Assembly (NCBI GenBank): GCA_933228675.1
Contig: OW121743.1
Location: 11,232,186-11,296,185 of the forward strand
DNA: 64,000 bases
Source: Stomorhina lunata
Taxonomy: Eukaryota > Arthropoda > Insecta > Diptera > Rhiniidae
Direction of reading: 5' to 3'
This document shows positions 13,230 through 25,093 of the stretch, one piece after another. Position 1 is the first letter of the stretch, and every line of letters starts with the position of its first letter. Under the pieces are notes generated by a model. It saw nothing but the letters and a program-made list of their open reading frames with translations. It did no database searches and was not told where the DNA came from. Made by a program: the position numbers and the translations under genes.

Positions 13230-13312
13230 TCCAATATAGTCGAGTTCTGAGTCGATTTAGCGATGTCAGTTGGCAGTAGCTGGCCCCCCATGTAAACCAT
13301 ATTATTCTAAAG
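13230..13312 (+). mobile_element. Relic of a mini-me/DINE-1-like element core
   Basis: TTCTGAGTCGATTTAGCGAT and the following TGTCAGT...GCTGG..CCCATGTAA match the core at 58817-58880 (TTCTGAGTTGATATAGCGAT, GCTGGACCCGCATGTAA). It lies just upstream of lectin exon 2, where exon 1 would be expected. Confidence 0.55.
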
Positions 13313-13373
13313 ATAATTTGATAAAATAATCTTATATCTTGTGAGAAGTTACATTTAATACAATATTGTAGTA

Positions 13374-16300
13374 TCATAGTCTAGTCACAGTCTAGTCATA
13401 GTCTAGTCATAGTCTAGTCATAGTCTAGTCATAGTCTAGTCATAGTCTAGTCATAGTCTAGTCATAGTCTAGTCATAGTCTAGTCATAGTCTAGTCATAG
13501 TCTAGTCATAGTCTAGTCATAGTCTAGTCATAGTCTAGTCATAGTCTAGTCATAGTCTAGTCATAGTCTAGTCATAGTCTAGTCATAGTCTAGTCATAGT
13601 CTAGTCATAGTCTAGTCATAGTCTAGTCATAGTCTAGTCATAGTCTAGTCATAGTCTAGTCATAGTCTAGTCATAGTCTAGTCATAGTCTAGTCATAGTC
13701 TAGTCATAGTCTAGTCATAGTCTAGTCATAGTCTAGTCATAGTCTAGTCATAGTCTAGTCATAGTCTAGTCATAGTCTAGTCATAGTCTAGTCATAGTCT
13801 AGTCATAGTCTAGTCATAGTCTAGTCATAGTCTAGTCATAGTCTAGTCATAGTCTAGTCATAGTCTAGTCATAGTCTAGTCATAGTCTAGTCATAGTCTA
13901 GTCATAGTCTAGTCATAGTCTAGTCATAGTCTAGTCATAGTCTAGTCATAGTCTAGTCATAGTCTAGTCATAGTCTAGTCATAGTCTAGTCATAGTCTAG
14001 TCATAGTCTAGTCATAGTCTAGTCATAGTCTAGTCATAGTCTAGTCATAGTCTAGTCATAGTCTAGTCATAGTCTAGTCATAGTCTAGTCATAGTCTAGT
14101 CATAGTCTAGTCATAGTCTAGTCATAGTCTAGTCATAGTCTAGTCATAGTCTAGTCATAGTCTAGTCATAGTCTAGTCATAGTCTAGTCATAGTCTAGTC
14201 ATAGTCTAGTCATAGTCTAGTCATAGTCTAGTCATAGTCTAGTCATAGTCTAGTCATAGTCTAGTCATAGTCTAGTCATAGTCTAGTCATAGTCTAGTCA
14301 TAGTCTAGTCATAGTCTAGTCATAGTCTAGTCATAGTCTAGTCATAGTCTAGTCATAGTCTAGTCATAGTCTAGTCATAGTCTAGTCATAGTCTAGTCAT
14401 AGTCTAGTCATAGTCTAGTCATAGTCTAGTCATAGTCTAGTCATAGTCTAGTCATAGTCTAGTCATAGTCTAGTCATAGTCTAGTCATAGTCTAGTCATA
14501 GTCTAGTCATAGTCTAGTCATAGTCTAGTCATAGTCTAGTCATAGTCTAGTCATAGTCTAGTCATAGTCTAGTCATAGTCTAGTCATAGTCTAGTCATAG
14601 TCTAGTCATAGTCTAGTCATAGTCTAGTCATAGTCTAGTCATAGTCTAGTCATAGTCTAGTCATAGTCTAGTCATAGTCTAGTCATAGTCTAGTCATAGT
14701 CTAGTCATAGTCTAGTCATAGTCTAGTCATAGTCTAGTCATAGTCTAGTCATAGTCTAGTCATAGTCTAGTCATAGTCTAGTCATAGTCTAGTCATAGTC
14801 TAGTCATAGTCTAGTCATAGTCTAGTCATAGTCTAGTCATAGTCTAGTCATAGTCTAGTCATAGTCTAGTCATAGTCTAGTCATAGTCTAGTCATAGTCT
14901 AGTCATAGTCTAGTCATAGTCTAGTCATAGTCTAGTCATAGTCTAGTCATAGTCTAGTCATAGTCTAGTCATAGTCTAGTCATAGTCTAGTCATAGTCTA
15001 GTCATAGTCTAGTCATAGTCTAGTCATAGTCTAGTCATAGTCTAGTCATAGTCTAGTCATAGTCTAGTCATAGTCTAGTCATAGTCTAGTCATAGTCTAG
15101 TCATAGTCTAGTCATAGTCTAGTCATAGTCTAGTCATAGTCTAGTCATAGTCTAGTCATAGTCTAGTCATAGTCTAGTCATAGTCTAGTCATAGTCTAGT
15201 CATAGTCTAGTCATAGTCTAGTCATAGTCTAGTCATAGTCTAGTCATAGTCTAGTCATAGTCTAGTCATAGTCTAGTCATAGTCTAGTCATAGTCTAGTC
15301 ATAGTCTAGTCATAGTCTAGTCATAGTCTAGTCATAGTCTAGTCATAGTCTAGTCATAGTCTAGTCATAGTCTAGTCATAGTCTAGTCATAGTCTAGTCA
15401 TAGTCTAGTCATAGTCTAGTCATAGTCTAGTCATAGTCTAGTCATAGTCTAGTCATAGTCTAGTCATAGTCTAGTCATAGTCTAGTCATAGTCTAGTCAT
15501 AGTCTAGTCATAGTCTAGTCATAGTCTAGTCATAGTCTAGTCATAGTCTAGTCATAGTCTAGTCATAGTCTAGTCATAGTCTAGTCATAGTCTAGTCATA
15601 GTCTAGTCATAGTCTAGTCATAGTCTAGTCATAGTCTAGTCATAGTCTAGTCATAGTCTAGTCATAGTCTAGTCATAGTCTAGTCATAGTCTAGTCATAG
15701 TCTAGTCATAGTCTAGTCATAGTCTAGTCATAGTCTAGTCATAGTCTAGTCATAGTCTAGTCATAGTCTAGTCATAGTCTAGTCATAGTCTAGTCATAGT
15801 CTAGTCATAGTCTAGTCATAGTCTAGTCATAGTCTAGTCATAGTCTAGTCATAGTCTAGTCATAGTCTAGTCATAGTCTAGTCATAGTCTAGTCATAGTC
15901 TAGTCATAGTCTAGTCATAGTCTAGTCATAGTCTAGTCATAGTCTAGTCATAGTCTAGTCATAGTCTAGTCATAGTCTAGTCATAGTCTAGTCATAGTCT
16001 AGTCATAGTCTAGTCATAGTCTAGTCATAGTCTAGTCATAGTCTAGTCATAGTCTAGTCATAGTCTAGTCATAGTCTAGTCATAGTCTAGTCATAGTCTA
16101 GTCATAGTCTAGTCATAGTCTAGTCATAGTCTAGTCATAGTCTAGTCATAGTCTAGTCATAGTCTAGTCATAGTCTAGTCATAGTCTAGTCATAGTCTAG
16201 TCATAGTCTAGTCATAGTCTAGTCATAGTCTAGTCATAGTCTAGTCATAGTCTAGTCATAGTCTAGTCATAGTCTAGTCATAGTCTAGTCATAGTCTAGT

Positions 16301-17190
16301 CATAGTCTAGTCATAGTCTAGTCATAGTCTAGTCATAGTCTAGTCATAGTCTAGTCATAGTCTAGTCATAGTCTAGTCATAGTCTAGTCATAGTCTAGTC
16401 ATAGTCTAGTCATAGTCTAGTCATAGTCTAGTCATAGTCTAGTCATAGTCTAGTCATAGTCTAGTCATAGTCTAGTCATAGTCTAGTCATAGTCTAGTCA
16501 TAGTCTAGTCATAGTCTAGTCATAGTCTAGTCATAGTCTAGTCATAGTCTAGTCATAGTCTAGTCATAGTCTAGTCATAGTCTAGTCATAGTCTAGTCAT
16601 AGTCTAGTCATAGTCTAGTCATAGTCTAGTCATAGTCTAGTCATAGTCTAGTCATAGTCTAGTCATAGTCTAGTCATAGTCTAGTCATAGTCTAGTCATA
16701 GTCTAGTCATAGTCTAGTCATAGTCTAGTCATAGTCTAGTCATAGTCTAGTCATAGTCTAGTCATAGTCTAGTCATAGTCTAGTCATAGTCTAGTCATAG
16801 TCTAGTCATAGTCTAGTCATAGTCTAGTCATAGTCTAGTCATAGTCTAGTCATAGTCTAGTCATAGTCTAGTCATAGTCTAGTCATAGTCTAGTCATAGT
16901 CTAGTCATAGTCTAGTCATAGTCTAGTCATAGTCTAGTCATAGTCTAGTCATAGTCTAGTCATAGTCTAGTCATAGTCTAGTCATAGTCTAGTCATAGTC
17001 TAGTCATAGTCTAGTCATAGTCTAGTCATAGTCTAGTCATAGTCTAGTCATAGTCTAGTCATAGTCTAGTCATAGTCTAGTCATAGTCTAGTCATAGTCT
17101 AGTCATAGTCTAGTCATAGTCTAGTCATAGTCTATTCATAGTCTAGTCATAGTCCAGTCATAGTCCAGTCGTAGTCTTGTCGTAGTTGTT
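13374..17190 (-). repeat. 11-bp satellite array 2, about 347 copies
   Basis: Reads CATAGTCTAGT on the plus strand, the reverse complement of array 1. The interior looks uniform. Variants cluster at the ends: CACAG at about 13387 and, from 17128, CTATTC, CCAGTC, GTCGTAG and CTTGTCG units. Edge decay with a homogeneous core is the usual result of unequal exchange or slippage. It lies between lectin 1 exon 2 and a possible signal-peptide exon. Confidence 0.98.
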
Positions 17191-18599
17191 TCATTGTTTA
17201 GATATGTATAAGTATTTTGATGATAATATTATAATTTCGCCTTCAAAGTCTATCTTGATAGTTTCGTTCATTGGATAGTCTTATTAGAGTCAATGAAATC
17301 TGACGATAGTCTTTAAATGGCGTAGAAAAATGGTATTCATACATATCTTTATTAGTTTTTTCTACGAATTCCTAATTTTTTCTTCAAGCTCCTTTTTTAA
17401 GGTCATTTTTTGATTCTTTGGATATGCTCCCTACTTTTTTCAATATCAAATTCCTGCTTTCTTTTATTTATAATGTTTTCCCCAATTCTTTTCTATTTGA
17501 CAATGTGACCTAATATCTTTAGAAGAACATAATTCTTTTAGAAAACTTTTGTTTTTTTTCGTGTTTGTCTTTTTTCCTATGAATTATGTGAAAAAATATT
17601 TTACTCTGACAGTAACTTCGAAGGTGGTACAAGACCCGAGTTCTATGCCAGTAACTTTTGTTTTAATATGTGACACATTTATTAAAATAGAACGTTACTT
17701 TTCGACTAGAGTTTGGAGTAAAGAAAAACTGAAGGAAAATGCTACATAATTTACTACGTGGTTTTTTATGAATTATTGCTGTTGTAGAAAAGCAAATAAG
17801 AAGAAAAATAAAATGGAACAAACTGAAGCTAACAATGGACATCTGGTGAAATTAATCATTTTTATGGTATTATTGAAAGGAAAAAAAGGTGAATAGTAGA
17901 ACAAATATAAAAAATCAAAGATATTTGTATTAGAAAAGTTTTGTTTTGTTCAAGGGAGGGGGTGAGAATTTAAAGATTTTGATTTATTTACTTTAAAGAT
18001 GGAAATAAAATATTTTGAAATTTGTCCTGCAAAATGTCCGTTTAGCTTTAAGAAAAATCTTTTTTTCTAACATAACTTTAAAGTCCATTTGATTGTTCAT
18101 CTTTGTGCCAAATATTTGCTCTATATCAAAATTAATTTTAAAGTTGTAAGATTTTATATAAAACTACATAGTCCAATTCTTAGTTTTAATTATATTTCCT
18201 TAATTTTCCATTCCAGATACTTGAGTTTGTTCTTAATATTTAATGATTTTAGTAGAATTTACAGAATACAGTTATTGATAATCCTCTTCTAAAATTAATT
18301 AAATAGTTTAAATAATATTGTATTTCTTACCACTTTTACAGGATCTATTTCAAGTTACAATCACAAGAAGTTTATTTGGTCTGTGGCCTAAACTCATTTT
18401 ATTGAGTAGGTTCTAGGAAAACAATAATCTCAGTATAAATTTACATATATAAAACATTATAAATCAAAATCTTATTGAAATTAATCTGAGAAATTTGGAA
18501 ATAGGAAGAATGACCTATTTAAAGTCAAGAATCAGGGCTGGAAAACTAAGATTTTGAATATACTAAAAAAATTTAACATTTTAAAAATAAGATGTTAAA
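17191..18599. other. Unique AT-rich sequence between satellites
   Basis: Apart from the candidate signal-peptide exon described separately (17758-17842, minus strand), only AT-rich sequence with short chance reading frames is seen. No RNA gene or mobile element is recognised. Confidence 0.5.
17758..17842 (-). CDS. Candidate signal-peptide first exon of lectin 1 (tentative)
   Basis: From ATG at 17842-17840 the minus strand reads MSIVSFSLFHFIFLLIC, then FSTTA. This is a textbook secretion signal with a likely cut after STTA, followed by IIHKKP. The frame stays open to TAA at 17665-17663 (59 residues). An exon ending at 17758 would leave phase 1 (CCA C|GTAGTA), the phase needed to join lectin exon 2. 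The donor is weak, and T|GTAGCA at 17746 is an alternative in the same phase. Distance, strand and phase fit a first exon of lectin 1. The intron would be about 4.6 kb and would contain the whole of satellite array 2. The paralogue intron is 63 nt. It is inferred, not shown: hydrophobic frames arise by chance in AT-rich DNA. Confidence 0.3.
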
Positions 18600-20170
18600 A
18601 AAATTCTAAAAATAAGAAATTTGTTGAAAATTTACTAAAAATTACTTAATTTTTCAAAAATTTCTTATAAAACTAAGAAATTTTTTAAAAATTTCCTATA
18701 AAAATAAGAAATTTTTGAAAAATTTCCTATAAAAATAAGAAATTTTTGAGAAATTTCCTATAAAAGTAAGAAAATTTTGAAAAGTTTCCTATAAAAATAA
18801 GAAAATTTTGAAAAGTTTCCTATAAAAATAAGAAATTTTTGAAAAATTTCTTATAAAAAGAAGAAATTTTTGAAAAATTTCCTATAAAAATAAGAAATTT
18901 TTGAAAAATTTCCTATAAAATTAAGAAATTTTTGAAAAATTTCCTATAAAAATAAAAAAATTTTGAAAAACTTCCTAACTAAATTCGAAATTTTTGTAAA
19001 ATTTCCTATAAAAATAGGAAATTTTTGTAAAATTTCCTATAAAAATAACAAATTTTTGAAAAATTTCCTAAAAAAATAAGAAATTTAAAAGAATTCCTAT
19101 TAAAATAAGAAATTTAAAAAAAATTCCTATAAAAATAAGAAATTTTTGAAAAGTTTCCTATAAAAATAATAAATTATTGACAAATTTCCTATAAAAATAA
19201 TAAATGTTTGAAAAATTTCCTATAAAAATAAGAAATTTTTGAAAAATTTCCTATAAGAATAAGAAATTTTTGAAAAATTTCGTATACAAATAAGAATGTT
19301 TTGAAAAATTTCTTATAAAAATAAGACATTTTTAAAAAATTCCATAAAAATAAGAAATTGTTGAAACACTTCCTATAAAAATAAGAAATTTTTTAAAAAT
19401 TTCCTATAAAAATAAGAACTTTTTGAAAATATCTTATAAAGATAAGAAATTTTTGAAAAATTTCCTATAAAAATAAGAAATTTTTGAAAAATTTCCTATA
19501 AAAATAAAAAAAATTTTGAAAAATTTCCTATAAAAATAAAAAAAATTTTTAAAAATTTCCTATAAAAATTAGAAATTTTTGTAAAATTTCCTATAAAAAT
19601 AAAAAAAAATTTAAAAAATTTCCTATAAAAATAAGAAATTTCTGAAAAATTTCCTATAAAAATAAAAAAAATTTTGAAAAATTTCCTATAAAAATAAAAA
19701 AAATTTTTAAAAATTTCCTATAAAAATTAGAAATTTTTGTAAAATTTCCTATAAAAATAAAAAAAATTTTGAAAAATTTCCTATAAAAATAAAAAAAATT
19801 TAAAAAAATTTCCTATAAAAATTAGAAATTTTTGTAAAATTTCCTATAAAAATAAGAAATTTTTGAAAAATTTCCTATAAAAATAAGAAATTTTTGAAAA
19901 ATTTCCTATAAAAATAAGAAATTTTTGAAAAATTTCCTATAAAAAAAATTTTGAAAATTTTCCTATAAAAATAAGAATTTTTTGAAAAATTTCCTTTAAG
20001 ATTAAGTAATTTTTAAAAAATTTCCTATCAAAATAAGAAATTTTTGAAAAATTTCCTATAAAAATAAGAATTTTTTGAAAAATTTCCTATAAAAATAAGA
20101 AATTTTTGAAAAATTTCGTATAAAATTAAAAAAAATTCCTATAAAATTAGGAAATTTTTAAAAATTTCCC
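18600..20170 (+). repeat. 31-bp AT-rich tandem array (family b, forward arm)
   Basis: About 50 units built from AAATTTTTGAAAAATTTCC and TATAAAAATAAG. The period is 31 bp (CCTATAAAAATAAG at 18695 and 18726). Many units carry single-base changes or small indels, so it is older or less homogenised than the array at 46.5 kb. Confidence 0.95.
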
Positions 20171-20194
20171 ATTAAGTTTTTTAAAATAAGGAAT

Positions 20195-20845
20195 AGGAAA
20201 TATTATGGAATTTTTTCAAAAATTTATTTTTTATAGGAAATTTTTCAAAAATTTCTTATTTTTATAGGAATTCTTCAAAAATTTATTATTTTTATAGGAA
20301 ATTTTTCAAAAATTTATTATTTTTATAGGAAATTTTTCAAAAATTTATTATTTTTATAGGAAATTTTTCAAAAATTTTTTACTTTTATAGGAAATTTTTC
20401 AAAAATTTATTATTTTTATAGGAAATTTTTCAAAAATTTATTATTTTTATAGGAAATTGTTCAAAAATTTCTTATTTTTATAGGAAGTTTTCAACAAATT
20501 TCTTATTTTGATAGGAAATTTTTCAAAAATTTCTTATTTTTATAGGAAATTTTTCAAAAATTTCTTATTTTTATAGGAAATTTTTCAAAAATTTCTTATT
20601 TTTATAGGAAATTTTTCAAAAATTTCTTCTTTTTATAGGAAATTTTTCAAAAATTTCTTATTTTTATAGGAAATTTTTCAAAAATTTTTTATTTTTATAG
20701 GAAATTTTTCAAAAATTTCTTATGTTTATAGGAAATTTTTCAAAAATTTTTTATATTTATAGTAAATTTTTCAAAAATTTTTTGTATTTATAAGAAATTT
20801 TTCTAAAATTTCTTATTTGTTTAATAAACTTCAAAAATTTCCAAT
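20195..20845 (-). repeat. 31-bp AT-rich tandem array (family b, inverted arm)
   Basis: About 21 units of the reverse complement, CTTATTTTTATAGG with AAATTTTTCAAAAATTT. With the forward arm it forms a large inverted repeat with a short junction at about 20171-20194. Confidence 0.95.
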
Positions 20846-21654
20846 TTTTATTTGAGCCCCTACTCCGGTTAGTCCTATCTCCGCCTCTGCTTATTTAGTA
20901 CTATCGCTTTGTTTAACATTTACTTACTTGCCTGTGAACCCAATAACTATATTTTGTCTCTGCTCTAGTTTCCAAACAGAGACATTAAGTAAAACTCAAA
21001 CTGATTTTAATGCTAAATACCTCTTTCACTCCATATAAAGATTTTCTTAAACAAAAGCAAATTTATCTTTACAAATTATTCACAATAACTATTTAACAAT
21101 TTTCCTTATATTTTGCCAAAAATTGTATATAATTTAATATGCTTAACATTTAACCATTTAACTACACTTTGACCTTTTTGCTTATAATGGCCAACAAATT
21201 TATACTTATAACTGAAGCAATTTTTTCATGGTTCAAAATTTGCATTCAATCGCCATAAATTCGACAGACAAACGAGAACTAAAAAAAACGTTTTCAACAT
21301 AAAAACTGCTCTAGCAACAAAAATAAGTTATAAATCGTTTATGAAAACGAGCGAATGTGAATGGTTATTGTGTAAAGGCTTTAACTTGTAACGTCATTTT
21401 TGGCTAGAATTCGTAGAGACTATAGATACACATACATGTTTGATGATTTGTTAAAAGGGTGAACAAGCTTTAGAATGGACGTTTATTTGAAGTTTTGAAA
21501 TAGCCCTACAATCGTTGGGTTAATATAGCTTTCTTGGGTGATACCACTAGGAAGTCAGTATTTATAGTTGAGATGAAGAATAACCAAGATAAGTCTGAGC
21601 TTACCAAGTTTAGGCCAAATAGAACCGTTGTTTGGTATCCAACATCCCCTACAT
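20846..21654. other. Unique intergenic sequence
   Basis: A less repetitive stretch with a small GC-richer patch near 20850-20890. No exon, RNA gene or element boundary could be supported. Confidence 0.55.
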
Positions 21655-22190
21655 CATTCAAATTTTTATTTATAGAACAAAAATTGGCCCTTATATGGTA
21701 CAATTTTCAATTCAAAAAGTCCTACTTTCGATCCTTTGCCTTTATATTATCCCATTTTTTATCATAGGCCTTTCTATAGTCCTACAATCGATCGCTAGCT
21801 TTTATATGATCCTATTTTAAATCGTAGGCCTTTGTATTGTCTATTTTCAATCGTTGTCTTTTGTGTTGTCCAAGTTGCAATTAAGGCCTTTATATAGTAT
21901 AATTTTCAATCGTAGGCCTCTATATAGTGCTACTTTCGATCGTTGGCCTTTATATTATCGTATTTTCAATCGTAGGCCTATATATAGTCCTACTATGGAT
22001 CGCTGGCATTTATATTGTCCTATTTTCAATCGTAGACTTTTATATTGTCATATTTTCAATCGTTTAATTCTATATGGTCATATTTTCAATCACAGGACTT
22101 TATATTGTCCTATTTTTAATCGTAGGCCTTTATATAATCACACTTTCACAATCGTGAGCCTTTACTTGGTCCTATATTCATTGGCAAATT
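21655..22190 (-). repeat. Decayed 30-bp TATA-type tandem array (minus orientation)
   Basis: About 18 diverged units of the form TTATATAGTCCTATTTTCAA then TCGTAGGCC. These are the reverse complement of the 30-bp family at 25-28.7 kb (which reads GGACTATATAAAG on the plus strand). Because the period is ten codons, a repeated decapeptide frame stays open here; it is a repeat artefact. Confidence 0.8.
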
Positions 22191-22194
22191 TTAT

Positions 22195-23292
<1,098 letters not shown>

Positions 23293-23480
23293 AGCGTGCG
23301 ATATTTAAGAGTAGGCCTTTATTAAGACCGATTTTTAATCATTATTGACTTATTTGTCATCGCAGATCTAAATAATGACCCATTTCTTATAGTAATTCTT
23401 CATATAGTCCAATTATTATTTAACGATATTAATACAGTCCAATATTGCATTCTAGTTTTTGTGTGGACCCATATTTGACT
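23293..23480 (-). repeat. Scattered relics of the 30-bp family
   Basis: Fragments such as GTAGGCCTTTATTAAGACCG and CATATAGTCCAATTATTATT resemble minus-orientation 30-bp units. They continue the decayed array on the far side of the CAGA element, so that element was probably inserted into the array. Confidence 0.45.
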
Positions 23481-25093
23481 ATAAAAGTTGCGCAGCCCCT
23501 GTTCTACCATGACATATTCAAACATTCGAATTTATTTATATGACTGGCATTGAAACTGTCCCAGTAAAAATTGTGCGCCGGCAAACAAAAAACTGCAGCA
23601 CTATTGCCAAGTAGTTTTATGTGACAATAAAGTAAAAAAGCATTTGAATGGCGGATAGTGGCAGTAGATAAACATGAATATAAACAGAATATATGAACTC
23701 AAACAAGGCATAACATACTCCTATATGGAAGTAGATATAATATAAATACTTATATCTGTGGCTTGTTGGTATAAGGGTCGATGTCAAAAAAACTAGTTTT
23801 GAGAAAATTTGATTTTAAGCTTTAATTTTCCATATAATTTCATAGTAACGTTGCCCAGAAAAATAGTTTTAAATCTGTTCAGATTTAAGTTAGAGTTTCC
23901 ATGTAGGAGCCAAATAAAAGAGGGTAAAGAAGGGAATTTCAAAACAGCAAAAAATTGACATTGACCCTTTTAGTAGCAAGCCATAGATATGTACTCGTAT
24001 GTTTTACATTAATCTTTTCTAAATTTAAAAGCAAACTTTTTACCTACTGACCTGATTTAAAAGGATTCCGCAGACCAAAGTTATGGGTTTCGAATTAAAA
24101 TTAAATTATTTAGAGTACATGATCTAAAGACAGCAAATCGATGGTTTTGGTTTCCATTAGTGAAAGTAGTCAAGAGCAAAGATTTGTGATATGTAAAATA
24201 AATCGTGTGCCCAAAAAAGAATATTTCAAATTAAACCAACATAAGGATTTAATAGGTCAAAGCAGCCTTTTAAGTCTTAAAGCCTGAAAATAAGGTTGAT
24301 TTAATTCTTTAGCTTAAATTTTTTTAAAATTCTTTTTAAATAAATTTAATATTTTTCGCTGCTTCCTGCTTATTATGGCAGCTCATCATCGGTAAATCAT
24401 TTTCACTTATTGACCATAATCAATGACTTGACTCTGCAGCTTAATGCCGTTGATAGCCTTGGCAACTTTGTTAAAAAACAAATCTTCATTTGTTCGTTAT
24501 AATATAACCACATTTTTTTAATATTTCCTTCAGAATTTCAAATAATTATTTTACACTCCCTATCACCATCAATTTAGCTCTTTACTCCTGTTAATACTTT
24601 TGGCTTATTTTTTTTTTTTAAATCATGACTTTACCGCAGTAATTAATGATATCGCTGTAAAATGAAAAAAATAAATCCAACATTTTTCTACAGCTTAAAG
24701 TACTGACATCAAAAGCTGAGGGAAAATGCGTAAAAATTGCCATAATTATAAAATAATGCTTAAGTGTATAAAAATTTATGTTCAGTAAAAAAAAAAAAAA
24801 ATTACAAAAATTGTATATATTGTAGTTTTTAAAGCTATAAAAAAGAGGATTATATGGGATATTTTAATCTTCGATGACAATAAAATACTTTAATTGAATC
24901 AATGAACTGTTATAATTACTTCACATGCCACATTCTGAATTACCCAGGCAAAGGCTCACACTTTAGGGAAAGCAAAAATTTAATATTTAAAATTTTCATT
25001 CTATGAGATACTTATAGCCAATAACAGAGAAGCGTAAAACAATAAAAATATATAAAAGCAGCCGACCAAATTATGAGTGGACTCTAGCAAATT
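23481..25093. other. Mostly unique intergenic sequence
   Basis: Apart from the foldback element at 23751-23992 nothing is recognised. The patch at 24355-24480 is less AT-rich than its surroundings and could be regulatory, but no motif supports that. Confidence 0.45.
23751..23992. mobile_element. Small non-autonomous DNA element (MITE) with imperfect inverted ends
   Basis: Left end ATATCTGTGGCTTGTTGG... AAGGGTCGATGTCA is matched, inverted, by the right end TGACATTGACCCTTTTAG... CAAGCCATAGATAT (about 28 of 35 positions). Length is about 240 bp and there is no reading frame. The target duplication is unclear (TA possible). Confidence 0.6.

Noticed and set aside
17549..17749. Plus-strand ORF of 66 codons overlapping the candidate signal-peptide exon on the other strand
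   Set aside because: No domain or context. Kept out in favour of the minus-strand reading, which itself is only tentative.
18089..18292. Plus-strand 67-codon ORF
   Set aside because: Ile/Leu/Phe-rich chance frame in AT-rich DNA, with no coding features.
18325..18400. Perfect-looking donor (GGTAAGAAA) on the minus strand, tested as the end of lectin exon 1
   Set aside because: In the required phase a stop codon lies about 20 bases before the donor, and the upstream ATG frame is short and not a signal peptide.
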